The notes beneath the pieces were generated by a model that ran no database searches, was not told where the DNA came from, and saw only the letters and a program-made list of their open reading frames with translations. From Bettongia penicillata ogilbyi (taxonomy: Eukaryota > Chordata > Mammalia > Diprotodontia > Potoroidae): 64,000 bases of DNA. The translations under genes and the position numbers were made by a program. The stretch is taken from positions 5,658,373 to 5,722,372 of the forward strand of contig JAJHZJ010000061.1 of NCBI GenBank assembly GCA_023548195.1. The letters are read 5' to 3'. Within the stretch, counting starts at the first letter, position 1, and every line of letters begins with the position of its first letter. Below are positions 24,500 to 36,800 of this stretch, piece after piece.

Positions 24500-27400
24500 G
24501 CAGTCCACCCTACCTCAACCCCACTCCAATACACAAAGCACTGATAAAACAGGTGCTCAGACTATGGGCAATGAACATATGATGCATTCTCTGAAAAAAT
24601 GTACAAGAAGTTGCCACTAGCAACATGTTTCCAATGTTACTTACACAAGAGACTTGTCACTTACTTCAAAAAAATATAAAGCAGACTAATTCTCTTGGGC
24701 TTTACAATTTCTGAATGGTAACCGGTACCTGTTCATCAAGACTCTGAATTTCAAATCTGTACTAAAAAAGCCCCAGCACCACTGGACATATAACTTTTCT
24801 TCATTATGTAAATGTAAGTCTCTAAACTTGCAGATCACCAATATTCCCATTCAGAAAAAAACAGATGCCTTAGGGTATTAAAACACGAAGATCAAAATCT
24901 GCGCTTGAAAACTGATTTCACATCTACCTAATCACTCAATGTTTTGTCAAGTGACATGGAAGATATTTTGTTCCTTCCTGGTTAAAAACAAGTGGGTTAT
25001 TATACCTTCATTTAAAATCCCCATTTCAAACCCTTCTTAGGTAGCTGGCATTTTTCAGTAGAGAAAAAAACCTTAAACACCATACATGATAGCTAGTGTA
25101 ATTTATCCTTTACCACGTAGAAAAAACCTTACTGCCACTCTTTTGATTTACACCACACTCAGACAACTGCAATGAAAATTGGATGCAATGGTGCTACATG
25201 CTACAGTAAGGCAGCCTAACTATACTATCCCCAGAGTAGCAAATTGCAAATAATTGTGAATGCAATGATGTTTTTCTTTAAAATGTACTACAGTATGTAT
25301 TTTCATTATAATTAAAGAAAAGATGTGCTATTAGAAATGTACGTTTTTATGGTTACTTTTTGCTCCACTATTTATAGGCAAGACTAAAAAATGTTTGCAC
25401 ATAAAATACAAATTTTTAAGACAATGAGGATAATCACCTAAGATGGAGATTCACAAAACATCAGGAGAATTTCATATCATCGCTGCACCTATTTGCCCAG
25501 CAAATAACGAGTATCATTCAGTCTGACTCAAGAAAAGAACAGACAGCGAAACAAACAAACCGGCAGTAAATATAGACGGAATCTGGATTATAACATCATT
25601 ATGACCTGGTGCACATCATTAATGTTTGATGAAATTTGGTTAGTTGTGATCATGCAAATAAACTTTTGATAATTCACAAGCAGTTTTAAGCTGTTTTTCT
25701 TATTTTTTTTATAAAATGCTCTCAAAGATACATTCACCATAAATATTTTCAGTGCAATCAAATCAATGAAGAAAATATAAAGCTAGCTTTTATTCTTTAT
25801 TTTGCAGATGAAAAACTTGCATTTGCACTGCTCAAACAGAAGTAGCCTATTTAGAAGAATTTTGCTAATGAAATTTCACAACCAATATACCTTTTAACTC
25901 AACATTAGCTGTCCTAGTATACAGCAGTCTCCCCATAATCTGTGGTGCCATTATGGGTACAAAATGAAGAATAGCTTAATATTGAGAAAGGTTGTTAAAC
26001 ACAATTTCCTACATTAAAAAAATGAAGGTCTGACTGCTCCATTAGCATAAAGAAATATTTACAAGAAAATCAAATCATTTATGATATATACATTGGAAAA
26101 TGGTAAAAAGACATTTTCTAACAAAAATGTCCTCTTTATTACATCACCATCTATTATAACCTATCTTGGAAATATAACAAAAACATTGGAAGGTTACACA
26201 AAAATGCTTCATTTTTCAGTGAGATAAAATTTAATAAGTTAGATATTGATTTTTTTTCATGTCAACTGCAAAGAAACAAAAGAACAGCATCTGAAATAAT
26301 AAAATGAATCTAGCTAAACATAAAAGTATTAACCTATACATTTTGGTTCAAAGACACAGTTCGTAAAACTGTATAGAGGATACTGTCGAGTAATTCATTT
26401 GTTTTTGCAGATTACAGTAAATAAAAAAATTAAACTACTCTAAGTGTAACATAATGGTAGTTCTCCTAGTCCCCCCAAAGGAATTCCAAACAGACTTCGT
26501 AAGATTGCAAAATCTTTTGCTGCTAAGTCAATAAAAATGTAAGCTCCAGATACTTTAAAAAAAAAAAAAGGTTCACAAAAAAATGAAGTACAATAATAAA
26601 CTCTTGGTGGAAAATTCTGTTATGAGGCAATCATATACTACTGCTAGATATGAATTTCCAGAAAAGATTACATCCCATTTTTAGCACATTTTTTTCTCAT
26701 AAACATGCAACTCACTATAAAATACAAAACACTTGGCTTTCAAGAACAGCTTTATAAAGACACACTGCATCAATAAAATTTTTTTTCTTTCTGATTAACT
26801 TTACATTGTATTAAGAACTGTAATTTCACTAATGTTTATATCAGATTTCATATTATAATAATTTTCATTTTGTGAACATAATGTTCATGAGGAAATATCT
26901 ACACACATTAACATACTAGACTATTAAAAACTTACTCAGTTACAGAATTTTATTGATACAGTAGATTAATAAAAACTGAAAGGGGATAAATGGGTAAGGA
27001 ATTCAGTACATTATTTAACAGCACACACTTTAAAATTAAAATATTTTAAATCTCTCTTTTTTCCCCCCCTCAAATGTTCAATGCCACAAAAGACCAGAAT
27101 ATTCTGGCACCAATACTGAGGTGTAAATTCAAACAACTTAAGTACTATTTCACAATTTGCACCTGTTGTATCATCATCCTATTAGACATCATTCAGCTGT
27201 AATGGCAGAGCAATTTAGCACCCCTAAAGAGTAAAAGGTGCCCAGAAGTATGAACACTAGATTAGATACACAAAAAGAAAAAGACAATTCAACTTTCCAA
27301 CAAATAGTGGCATGTAAATGACACTATTTGCCAAAACTGATTTTTTTCACAGTAAAATGCCGAGTACAAATACAAACACTGACAGACACTGCTTAAGATC

Positions 27401-27783
27401 TATTTTTAACAAATTATTTTCATATCCATACGGTGAAATGTAGATCCAATAAACAGTTGGATACTGTCAGTTTTGAAAGCCGCAAATAAAAGCTATACAA
27501 GCACTTTAGAAGTCAGAAACATTAAAAAAAAGATATATTTACAAGTTTCTCTTTAGTTCATGTCTACATAGCCAACGCACATTATTACACTTTCACAAAA
27601 ACTCAGTCAATATCATCATGTGTGTGGCTAAAGCTCTGTGACTGAGGAACCGCAAATGCATGGGGCAGTAAAAGCAAGGTTCAATCTTCCTTTCTTCAAC
27701 AATCCCGATGTACAACAGCTTCATTAAGCCTTAAAATTTAAACTTGACAATACATGAATTCCTCAAAAATTTCACTTGGTAGT
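24500..27783 (-). other. PDS5B: Probable PDS5B 3' UTR
   Basis: About 3.3 kb downstream of the PDS5B stop is AT-rich and contains no LINE, SINE or MIR copy that I recognise, unlike the sequence on either side. This suggests retained transcribed sequence. AATAAA-type signals on the minus strand lie at 26949-26954, 26135-26140, 25796-25801, 25789-25794 (a tandem pair) and, beyond the stretch, at 24440-24445. I cannot tell which one is used, so the left boundary is approximate. Confidence 0.6.
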
Positions 27784-27819
27784 TCATCGTCTTTCCCTTT
27801 TAGAGGTTCGCCGTCGTAC
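27784..27819 (-). CDS. PDS5B: PDS5B last coding segment and stop codon
   Basis: 36 nt encoding [11 protein letters not shown] and TGA (stop at 27784-27786), after acceptor AATAG at 27820-27824. Human PDS5B is recalled to end VRRRSAKRERR, so this basic end is conserved. The exon continues as 3' UTR towards lower coordinates. The preceding intron is 6760 bp. Confidence 0.95.
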   Translation of the reverse strand, partial: VRRRTSKRERR

Positions 27820-30800
27820 CTATTAAAATCAATTATAGACAGTTTTAGGAGAAGTTCACATTTTGAAAATTAAGCCGTAAGTGGCATTACGGATATCCTA
27901 TTTTAAACCTCCTTATTCTTTTTTTTTTAATTTATTTTTAATCCAGTTTATAACAGATAAAGCAATTCAAACTTTTGGTAAGGTGATACATTTTTTTAAA
28001 GCATTTACAATATAGACCACAAAAGGATTTTTTTTAAAACATTAACCAACTGAGACACAGATAATATTTATTTTGCTAATTTCACAGGCTCTTGACCTAA
28101 TTATCTCCACAGTATTACTAAGAATTAAAGGACCCTAACTTGATGTTTTTGGTCTAAAAAGTCCTATGCCTAATAGCTTAATTTTAGACAACCTCAGATG
28201 TTCCCCTACCCATAATCTATAATTGAATACATCTGGTATTAAGCTTATAAACCTTTTGACTATAGGAAATTGCCACAAATAGTAAGGACATTGGAGGGAT
28301 ACAATATCTCCCCAACTTCACGTCAGTTTCAGGCAGGATTAGACCGTCCACTTGAATTCAGTCAGGCTTAAAGCCTGCTAGGTGTCAGTGGGGAAATTGA
28401 GTCAGGAGAATCCCACCTCAGCCCATCCTGAACAGCCATTCTCCTACCCTTCCCTTGAAATCACCTATGCAGTTCATATCAGCATCTCATCAGCTTACTG
28501 GCATCATGTATTGGAGCCTCAGATAGCCTTTCTTGCTACCCATACCTGGAGTTGGACTCAGAAGAACAGTCACTCAATAGTCCCATAGTATCTAAAAATG
28601 GCAAGTTCCAATAACCAGGTTTCAAATATGATTACATATTTGAAATATCTTTTGGCTAAGAAATATCTTTTGAGGCAAGTCTTAAGTGGCTTACATGTCT
28701 TTATATACATGTCTTTCTATAGTTCCTGATTAAATGGCAATCATAAAATCAAATTTACCATTAAAACCTTGACTTTTCCATCAATGCCAAATTTTACCTG
28801 AGTAAATATCCTTATTCTTTATTGCTTAATCCTACTTTGGCCCCAATCTGATCCATGGCAGCCCAGATTACTACCACCAGCAGTCAGAGGGCAGTGCTCA
28901 TCCTGTGATTCCAACATAATTCCCCTTCCCAGTTGCTATGGGTCTAGGCACCTCCAAATCTTGGCTCTAGGATAACTTTGGTTGCATCACACCTTAAAGA
29001 GCTCTAGGTTTCATCATCTGCCCTGTTACCACACCCTCAAGAATCAAGATCATTAGGCCATTCCATCCATTCTATAAATTAAATTTCCCTCTATATGGTG
29101 GTCTCCTCAAATTAGAATGTGAGCTCTTTGAGAGCAAGACCTTCTGCTTTTCTATTTATATCCCAGAGCTTAGCATTTAGCAATTTTAAGCATCTCATAA
29201 ATGCTTTTTTGCATTCTATTCCATTCTTTCACTTACTACTATTGTATTCATTTCCTTCATTATCCTTACCATTTAAAGTTATTCCCAAGCACATTTAGGA
29301 CTTAGAAATATTGTATTTCTTAACTTTAGTACCTCCACCAAAAGAGTCCTGGTAAAAATACAATTTTTCCAGAAACAAGAAAAGAGATACATGTTCTTCG
29401 CTGAAATGACTAATGTCATAAGACTAAACACCAACATTCACAGCCAGGAACAATGAATAAATTCACTAATTAGAGTCATCTTTATTGGTTTATACTTCCA
29501 CTGTAGATGCTATAAGCCTCTGTGCTGGCCAAACACATATCATGTGAAAATAAACTAAGTGTGGTTCCTTTGAAATTCATGTGCAAAATTGGTCTTGGAA
29601 GACATAAAAAAGTAAATTCAACTCAAATTAACAGGGTTTTTGTTTATTTATTTTTGAAGTGATTAGAGGCCTGCTGATGCACAAGGGGCTACCTCCCCCT
29701 CAAAAAACCCCATCCAGTATCTGCATTCAATTTTATCAGCAGAATGTAACTCTGAATGGGTAAGAAAACACAAAATGCAAAGTAAATTCAAGAATGAGAG
29801 AACACTAATAAGAGAGCACTAAGGAGAGAACACATGGAAAGGTCTATTGCAGTAAAAAGGACCTAAGTTGTGCTTTGAAGGACTCTGGATATTCCGTTAA
29901 GCAGAGATGAGGAACACTGCAGACATGGCGAAACCTCTGGTACAAAAGTGAGATATATAATGCTGCGGAGGGGTAATAGCCAGCAGCCCAGTTCAACTAA
30001 AATAAGGAGTAGCTAAAAGCGAATTATATGATATAAAACTGGTAATGTAGATGGGAACATTATTGTGTGGGGCTTTTAAAACCAAGTTAAGATCATCTGT
30101 TTTATCCTAAAACAAAGATTCATAATCTGGGGACCACAGACCAGGCAAGGGGTCTAGAATGGGGAAAGCTTTAGGGGCTGGGGGATGGGTAAAAATGTTG
30201 TGAACTTGGATGGGGAAAAGTTAATTTTTATTTCATTAATCTCTAACTGAAATTGAGCATCTCCTTCAATTATTAATTTAAAAAATCAAAACATTCTGAG
30301 GGGAGATGCATAAGCTTCACCATACTGCCAAATAGGACCAAAACACAAAAAAAGTTAAAAAAAAAAAAATCCCTATCCTACAGGCAACAGGAAGTAAAAT
30401 GATCAGATTTGTTCTTCTAGCCTATTAATTTGAGAAGTCTGTGGATGGTCGACTGGGAGAAAGGGGATGGGAGAGTGTAAAGTGGGGAGTAGGGATAAGA
30501 AGGGAGACTACTGCAAGAATTCAGGAGAGAGATGGTGAGAGACCCGAACAACAGATGTATAAGTGGAAAGAACAAAGGTGCTATGAAATTAGAATTGACA
30601 AAATGTGGCAGTCTATATAGGATGTGGGAGGAAGAGAAATGCTCAATATTCATACCTAGGTTGTGGTGGGACACTGAAAAGGATGCTGGTGTCTTAAACA
30701 AAAACAGGAAAATTTGGAGGAGGAATGGATTTGAGGACGACTTCTTCTGTTTTGAACATATTGAATTTAGGATGGTTACAGGACACCCAGGTGAAAATAT

Positions 30801-33800
30801 CTAACAGGTAATTGGTAATATGTAATCTAGAGTTTAGAAGAAAGATTAGTTTTTAAAAATTAAAAATGCTCACAGGAGTATAAACAGGGCAGGAGTCTAA
30901 TTAGTTAACTGCTCATAAGTTCTTCATTTTTGAGGACAATAATTACTACCATGTCTCTATAAAAGATAGAAAGACAATCTTGCTTATGACTAACTTCATC
31001 AAGACCTTACTCCAACTACTTGCAACTCCCTGTATCACCTATAGCACTGAGTAGAGAACAGGACCAGGGGAGGTATATGGTTCAAGTTTTTGGGTAAAGA
31101 TCAAAGGAAGAAACATAAGCAATAATGTCACTGAAGTATATGACAGACCAGCTGGATGGAAAGAGGAAAGATAAATATTCAGGGAGCAAATTACAAGGCA
31201 TGATGTAGTAGTGATAGAAGACTTCAATTTTACTGAGTCATCTGTTAAAGCTCACTCTCTTCCAAAAGAGAATAGCTAATAATTTCTTGAACTGCCCTAA
31301 TGATATTTTCATGTTTTAATAAGAGGAAATTCTACCCTGGGCCTGATTCTTACAAACTGGGAGGAACTAGCTGCTGGGACAGGAATGATGGAAATACTGA
31401 ATACAGAATACTTGAAGGGACCAACACATATTACAGTTTATAACAGAGGACAGGAAAGCCAAGAATCTTTTTTTATAATAGATTTCAAAAGGTTCAGAGA
31501 AAATATAAATAGGAGTCCTTGGATTAAATTTCTAAAGGAAAAGTCAGCATGGAAGGAATAAGATAGTTTGTAAGAATGAAATTCCTGTAGACACAAAGAC
31601 ACACAATGTCAATGAGTAAGAAAAACAAGATTTGTCAGAAGACACCAACAGAAATGCACCACTTAGATTCTTTAAATACATGTAGAGAAAATGGAAACAA
31701 GAGCAAGTAACAGGATAAAAGTGTCTAGTGTTCTAGCTCAAAAGGAGTTAGAAACAAAAAAGTTGCTAAACACTGTAGGGGAAAGAGGAAGATCAAAGTT
31801 GGAAACGGAATGCTGTTTTGAGTGGACTGAATAAATGGTATTTTATTTAGGGGGTGGGGATGGGTAAATGATAAAGCAGTTTTTAAACTGTTATAATCAA
31901 TCAACAAGTACTTATGAAGCACTAAAGATAAAAGTGAAAGTCTATGCTGTAAAGTAGTTTATAGTCTAACATAAGAAACAACATATTCATCTACAGATCT
32001 GTAAAAAATACATATAAAACAGAAACAAGATAAACTTGGCTGTGAAGCCACTAAAGGCCTAATGTAGAAGATGAAGTTTAACTGAGTTCAGAAGCAAACC
32101 AGGCATTCCAAGATGAGGAGGCGATACATTCCAGGCATGCCCATCTAAAGGCACCACAAATGATACAGAAAAGAGAAGAGGGGCTAGAACAGAGCCTTAA
32201 AATATAACTACAGTTGGAAACATGAAATAGATGGTGATCCAGCCACCAAGACTGAAAAAGGTCAGATAATTATAGGAACAAAGAATAGTAACACAAAAAG
32301 CCAGAGGAGAACATCCAGGAAGAAACGGTGGCTAACATTGTCAAATGCTGCAGGAGCTGAAGGATAAGGAGTAGGAAGAGGCCTCTACATCGGGTAATTA
32401 AGAGATCACTGGTACTTTTGGAGAGAGCAAGAGAGAATAATTTCAGTTAAGTGATTAAGTTGGAAGCCAGTTTTTTGAGGGTTTGGAAGAATGGGAAGAA
32501 ATGAAGTAAAAGCAACCAAAGGTAGAAAGAATTTTTTAGGAGTTTGGCTGAGAACAGAAGAAGAGCTTAAATCTAAGAGTTTAAATCAGTGATAGGTTTT
32601 TAAGGATGGGGAAACTTGTTAGTGCTTATTGGTAGTAGAAAAGGAAGAGTAGATAGGGAAATATTAGAAAGATGACAGTGGAGAAAATCTGCTGAATATC
32701 TGAGGGGATGAAATTAAAAACACATGTAGAAGGAGATGGAATCAGTGAGAAGAGTCACTTCTTTACGAGAGATTGGAGGAAAGGAAAAAATAGTGAGGAA
32801 TGATGTCAAGGGAATATGAAACAAGGAGAGACAATAATTTTTGGTGTGTAAAAGAGAATCATCATTTAAAATATCTATCTATGCATACGTAGATATCTTA
32901 TGTTGAATGTCAATGTAAAGATCATTTGCTCTTGAATTTAATAGATTTATGTTACTTGACCCAGAAGAATTACATCCTACGGTCCTAAAAAATTTGGTAA
33001 GATGTTATTACCAAGCCACTATCAAAAATGAATTAAATATGGAGAACAAGAAAGAAAGTTCAGGACTTATTTAGCACAAATCCCTTGGTTTTCAAAAAAA
33101 GGAAGAAGAATTGAATCCAGTCTAATCGAGCCTAACTTTATTTCTAGCACAATTTCAGAACATCATGCTAAAAAGAGAGAGACTGGAGAATCTTTAGAAG
33201 TCAGTCCAAAGTAAGCAGCCATGAGAGGCAAAGTACTGTGTGCTAAGCACTAAGTGCTGGAGAGAGAAAGGCTAAATACAGTCTCTGCCCTCAAGGTCTA
33301 TACATTATAATGGGAGAAAACAACAGGTAAATAAGTTAATATGTACAAGAGATATACAGAGTGGGAAGAAAGTAAGTAAATCTCAGGGAGAAGTTATAGT
33401 AGCTACTGGAAAAAGGAAAGCCCTCTTGCAAAAAGAGGTTCTTTAACTACGTGTTGATGGAAGTTAAGGAAACCAGTAGAGAGAGAGAAGGAAAGAAAGC
33501 ATACCATGCATGGATAACAGCCAGTGCAAAGGCAGACACAGGAGATGTAGTGCCATATGCAAGGAAATGAAAGAGGGTAACTGAAGCTGGATCATAGAGT
33601 GGGTGGTGGGCAGTTTAGGGCAAAAAGACTGGAAAGATAGGAAAGGGACAAATTATAAAGAGGTTTACATACCAAAAGAGGACTTCATATTTGATCCTGG
33701 ATGAGACAGGGAGTTGTTGGAACTCACTAAGCAGGGGCATGACATGATCAGATCTACACAAATCACTTTGGCAGCTGTGTGAAGAATGGACTAGTAGTGG

Positions 33801-36800
33801 GAGGGGACTGGAGGCAGAGACCAGTGAGAAGGCTGCTGAAATAATCTAGGTGAGAGGGGACAATGGCCTGAACTAGAATCACGACTATCTGCAGAGGGAG
33901 AAAGGATGTATGCAAAAGATGCTGTAAAGGTAGAAAAATAATCAGATTTGGCAATGGACTGGATATGTGAAGTGAGGGAAATCAAGAATGACACTGAGAC
34001 TGGCAGCCTCGATGACTGCAAGGATGATGGTTTGAAGCTGAGGAAAATTTGAAAGAAATTTTTAAAGAAAAGACAATCAATTCTGTTTTAGAAAAATTGA
34101 GTTTAAGATGCTTATGTTTCAAGATCCATGATTGTAACTCAGGAATAAGTCCAGGGTTACATATGTAGATCTGGAAATCATCTGGACAGAGACAATAATT
34201 AAGCTCACCAAATGAGAAAGTAGTATAGAGTAAAAAGAGAAGAAGGCACTGGAGAGAACCTTGGTGAAGACTTTCTGTCAAGGTATGGTTGATGCGTACT
34301 CTAAACTAAAGGAAGGAGTTCCCACAACAGTGAAATCATAGAAGCTTAAAAGTATTTAAAGAACCAAATCCAAAATAACCAAGCCCAATGGTAGATTAAA
34401 GTACAAGCAAGATCAGTTCACTAATCCAATTCAGAGAACTAATAAAGTAGAAGAGAACACCCAATTCTTAGATGTACACAAAGGGAATTCTTAGACTGAT
34501 TTGACTAGACTCTCATTTTTCTTACTTCTCAATCCCTTTATCCCAATCTAGCTGAGGCACGTGAAATTACAACACATACAGTGATTGTAGAAACTTCCTC
34601 TTCTTCCATTATTTCTTCTTGTGGAATGTCATCGTTAACAGGAGAGCTACTCTGAAAAACATCCATCTCTTCACTTGATTCATTTTCTTTACTAGAGGCT
34701 TGTTTGGAGCGTCCAGTGCGGCTAGAGTCAAAAACAAGAAATTAAATTAATTTATTGAACTATAATCATCAAACTGCAGTATTAGAGAAAAAGTGCTTTC
34801 AAATATTACATGGCTTTTCATTGCTCATTTTTATCAGCAATTCTTTAAATGAGACTGAATACATTTTTTCTATTATTCTGAATCCAAAACCATGGTATTT
34901 TAATCCTGGAGAATAATGACTTTCCCAGATACTGCTAAAATGTACATATTTATAACCACTGAAATAGTATTTGTTCTTTCAACTGTTGCTGATGACTTTG
35001 TGTCACCCCACACTTCAAGGACAATGAAATCTGATATAGAACCAAAATTATGTGGGGGCAACAATGGTAAGGCAGAAAGAGCAAAGCATCATGGAAGTCA
35101 AAAACCTGGTTTGAAGTACAGGCTCCACTACTCTGTGACTATGGGCAAATAACTTCAGTGCTCTGAGCCTGTTTATAATTAGGGTTTAGAATATTTGTAG
35201 CTACAAATCAACGCTGTTATGATCCTGACATATATCTCACAGAAATGCTGCAAGAAACCAGTGCAAAAATTAAAATGCTATAAATATGTAAATCTTAAGT
35301 TTACTAAGATCTGAGACAGAGACTTCATTTTATTTCCTTCACTGTCTTACGTATTTCATGTGCTCAATAAATGTTTGCTGAATTAAATTTAATGGTCCTA
35401 CTCATCAATTACTGACAAAGTCAAATGGTCCCAAGGTTTTTTTATTGAAATGTTCTTGGAAACTGCATTTTAAAGAAAACATGGTAAAGAGAAATGAATA
35501 TACATACAGATGTTTGCGTTCACCTGTCAGAATACATCTGGTATCAACAATGGAAAATATCAAGTAAGTAGACTTGAATATTGTGTGTGTATGTATCATA
35601 GCATTAATTTAGTAACACACCGAAAAGTGGCAACTAGTTATTTTCTCATTGTTTCAGATGACATTAATTTGACCAAAAGCAAGTATTCAAAATCTCAGAA
35701 GAGCATGGAATACTCCCACAATACATGGAATCAAATTTCTTTGTAGTCTGCGTCCTAAGTAAACTACCCCAAGAGCGTGAATATTGCCTAACTAGATATT
35801 GTACAATTAACAGTGAGCCAAAAATAATTTTTTAACTTCAGATGCTTTTTCAAATATAGGTGGATTAACAAAGGGAAATGAACAACACTGCCAATGACGA
35901 GATGCAATTTACATTAAATCTAAGTTAGAACTCAGCACTAAAAATTCAAAATAAAAAGTCTACCAGAGCTGACTGCAGGATCACCTCCAGTAATGTTTCC
36001 TAAAGGAGGATATCCACTTGCTTTGGAATAATGTATACTCAATCCTACTACTCAATATCGGAAAGGAAATAGACTCTATGACCTCTAAAAATTCCTAACT
36101 TTCTGATTCTCACGAATTATTCCTCACTTGATTAACATGTAAGAGAATTAATCTACAAATTTTTAACATTAAGGATTCTTTAATTACAAATTATTGGTTT
36201 TCCACACTTTGAACTTCAATATAAAATCACTTAAAAGTATACCCACCTGTTTAGCTTTCTTTCCTCCCACTGGAAAGAGGGAAGCATGCAAATCTGAACA
36301 AGACCGTCTGTGGTTTTTGGTCCTCCCTTGCATCTAGCATAAATAGGTGTTTGACTCAATCACACATGCAACAGCATGTCTGCAAAGATGCTTTAAATTG
36401 AGGTGTTGACATAACTACCTAAAATATCATTTATGTTACATATACATAAAAGTATTAATGAATTTCACTAACTTATATGAGTAAATCATTTTATTCTGAG
36501 TCTCTCACATTTATACTATTCAGAAAAGAAGAATAATGGAGGGAACTATACTTTTTTGGCAACAATGATTCTGAATTAAAATTTATTTTTGAAAGTTGAT
36601 CCAACAGTACTATTACATAAAACTTTCTATGTACAGATAATTATGTACCTGCATATATATGTATTTGTGATCTGAAAACAAATATAAGCCAGATGAACCA
36701 TTAGAAAAATATTTATAGGAAAACGAATAGTAACATAGCAATCTAAGAAAGAGGAATGCTATTTTTCAATAAGAGTATTTTTTCCAATACATTTACAAAG

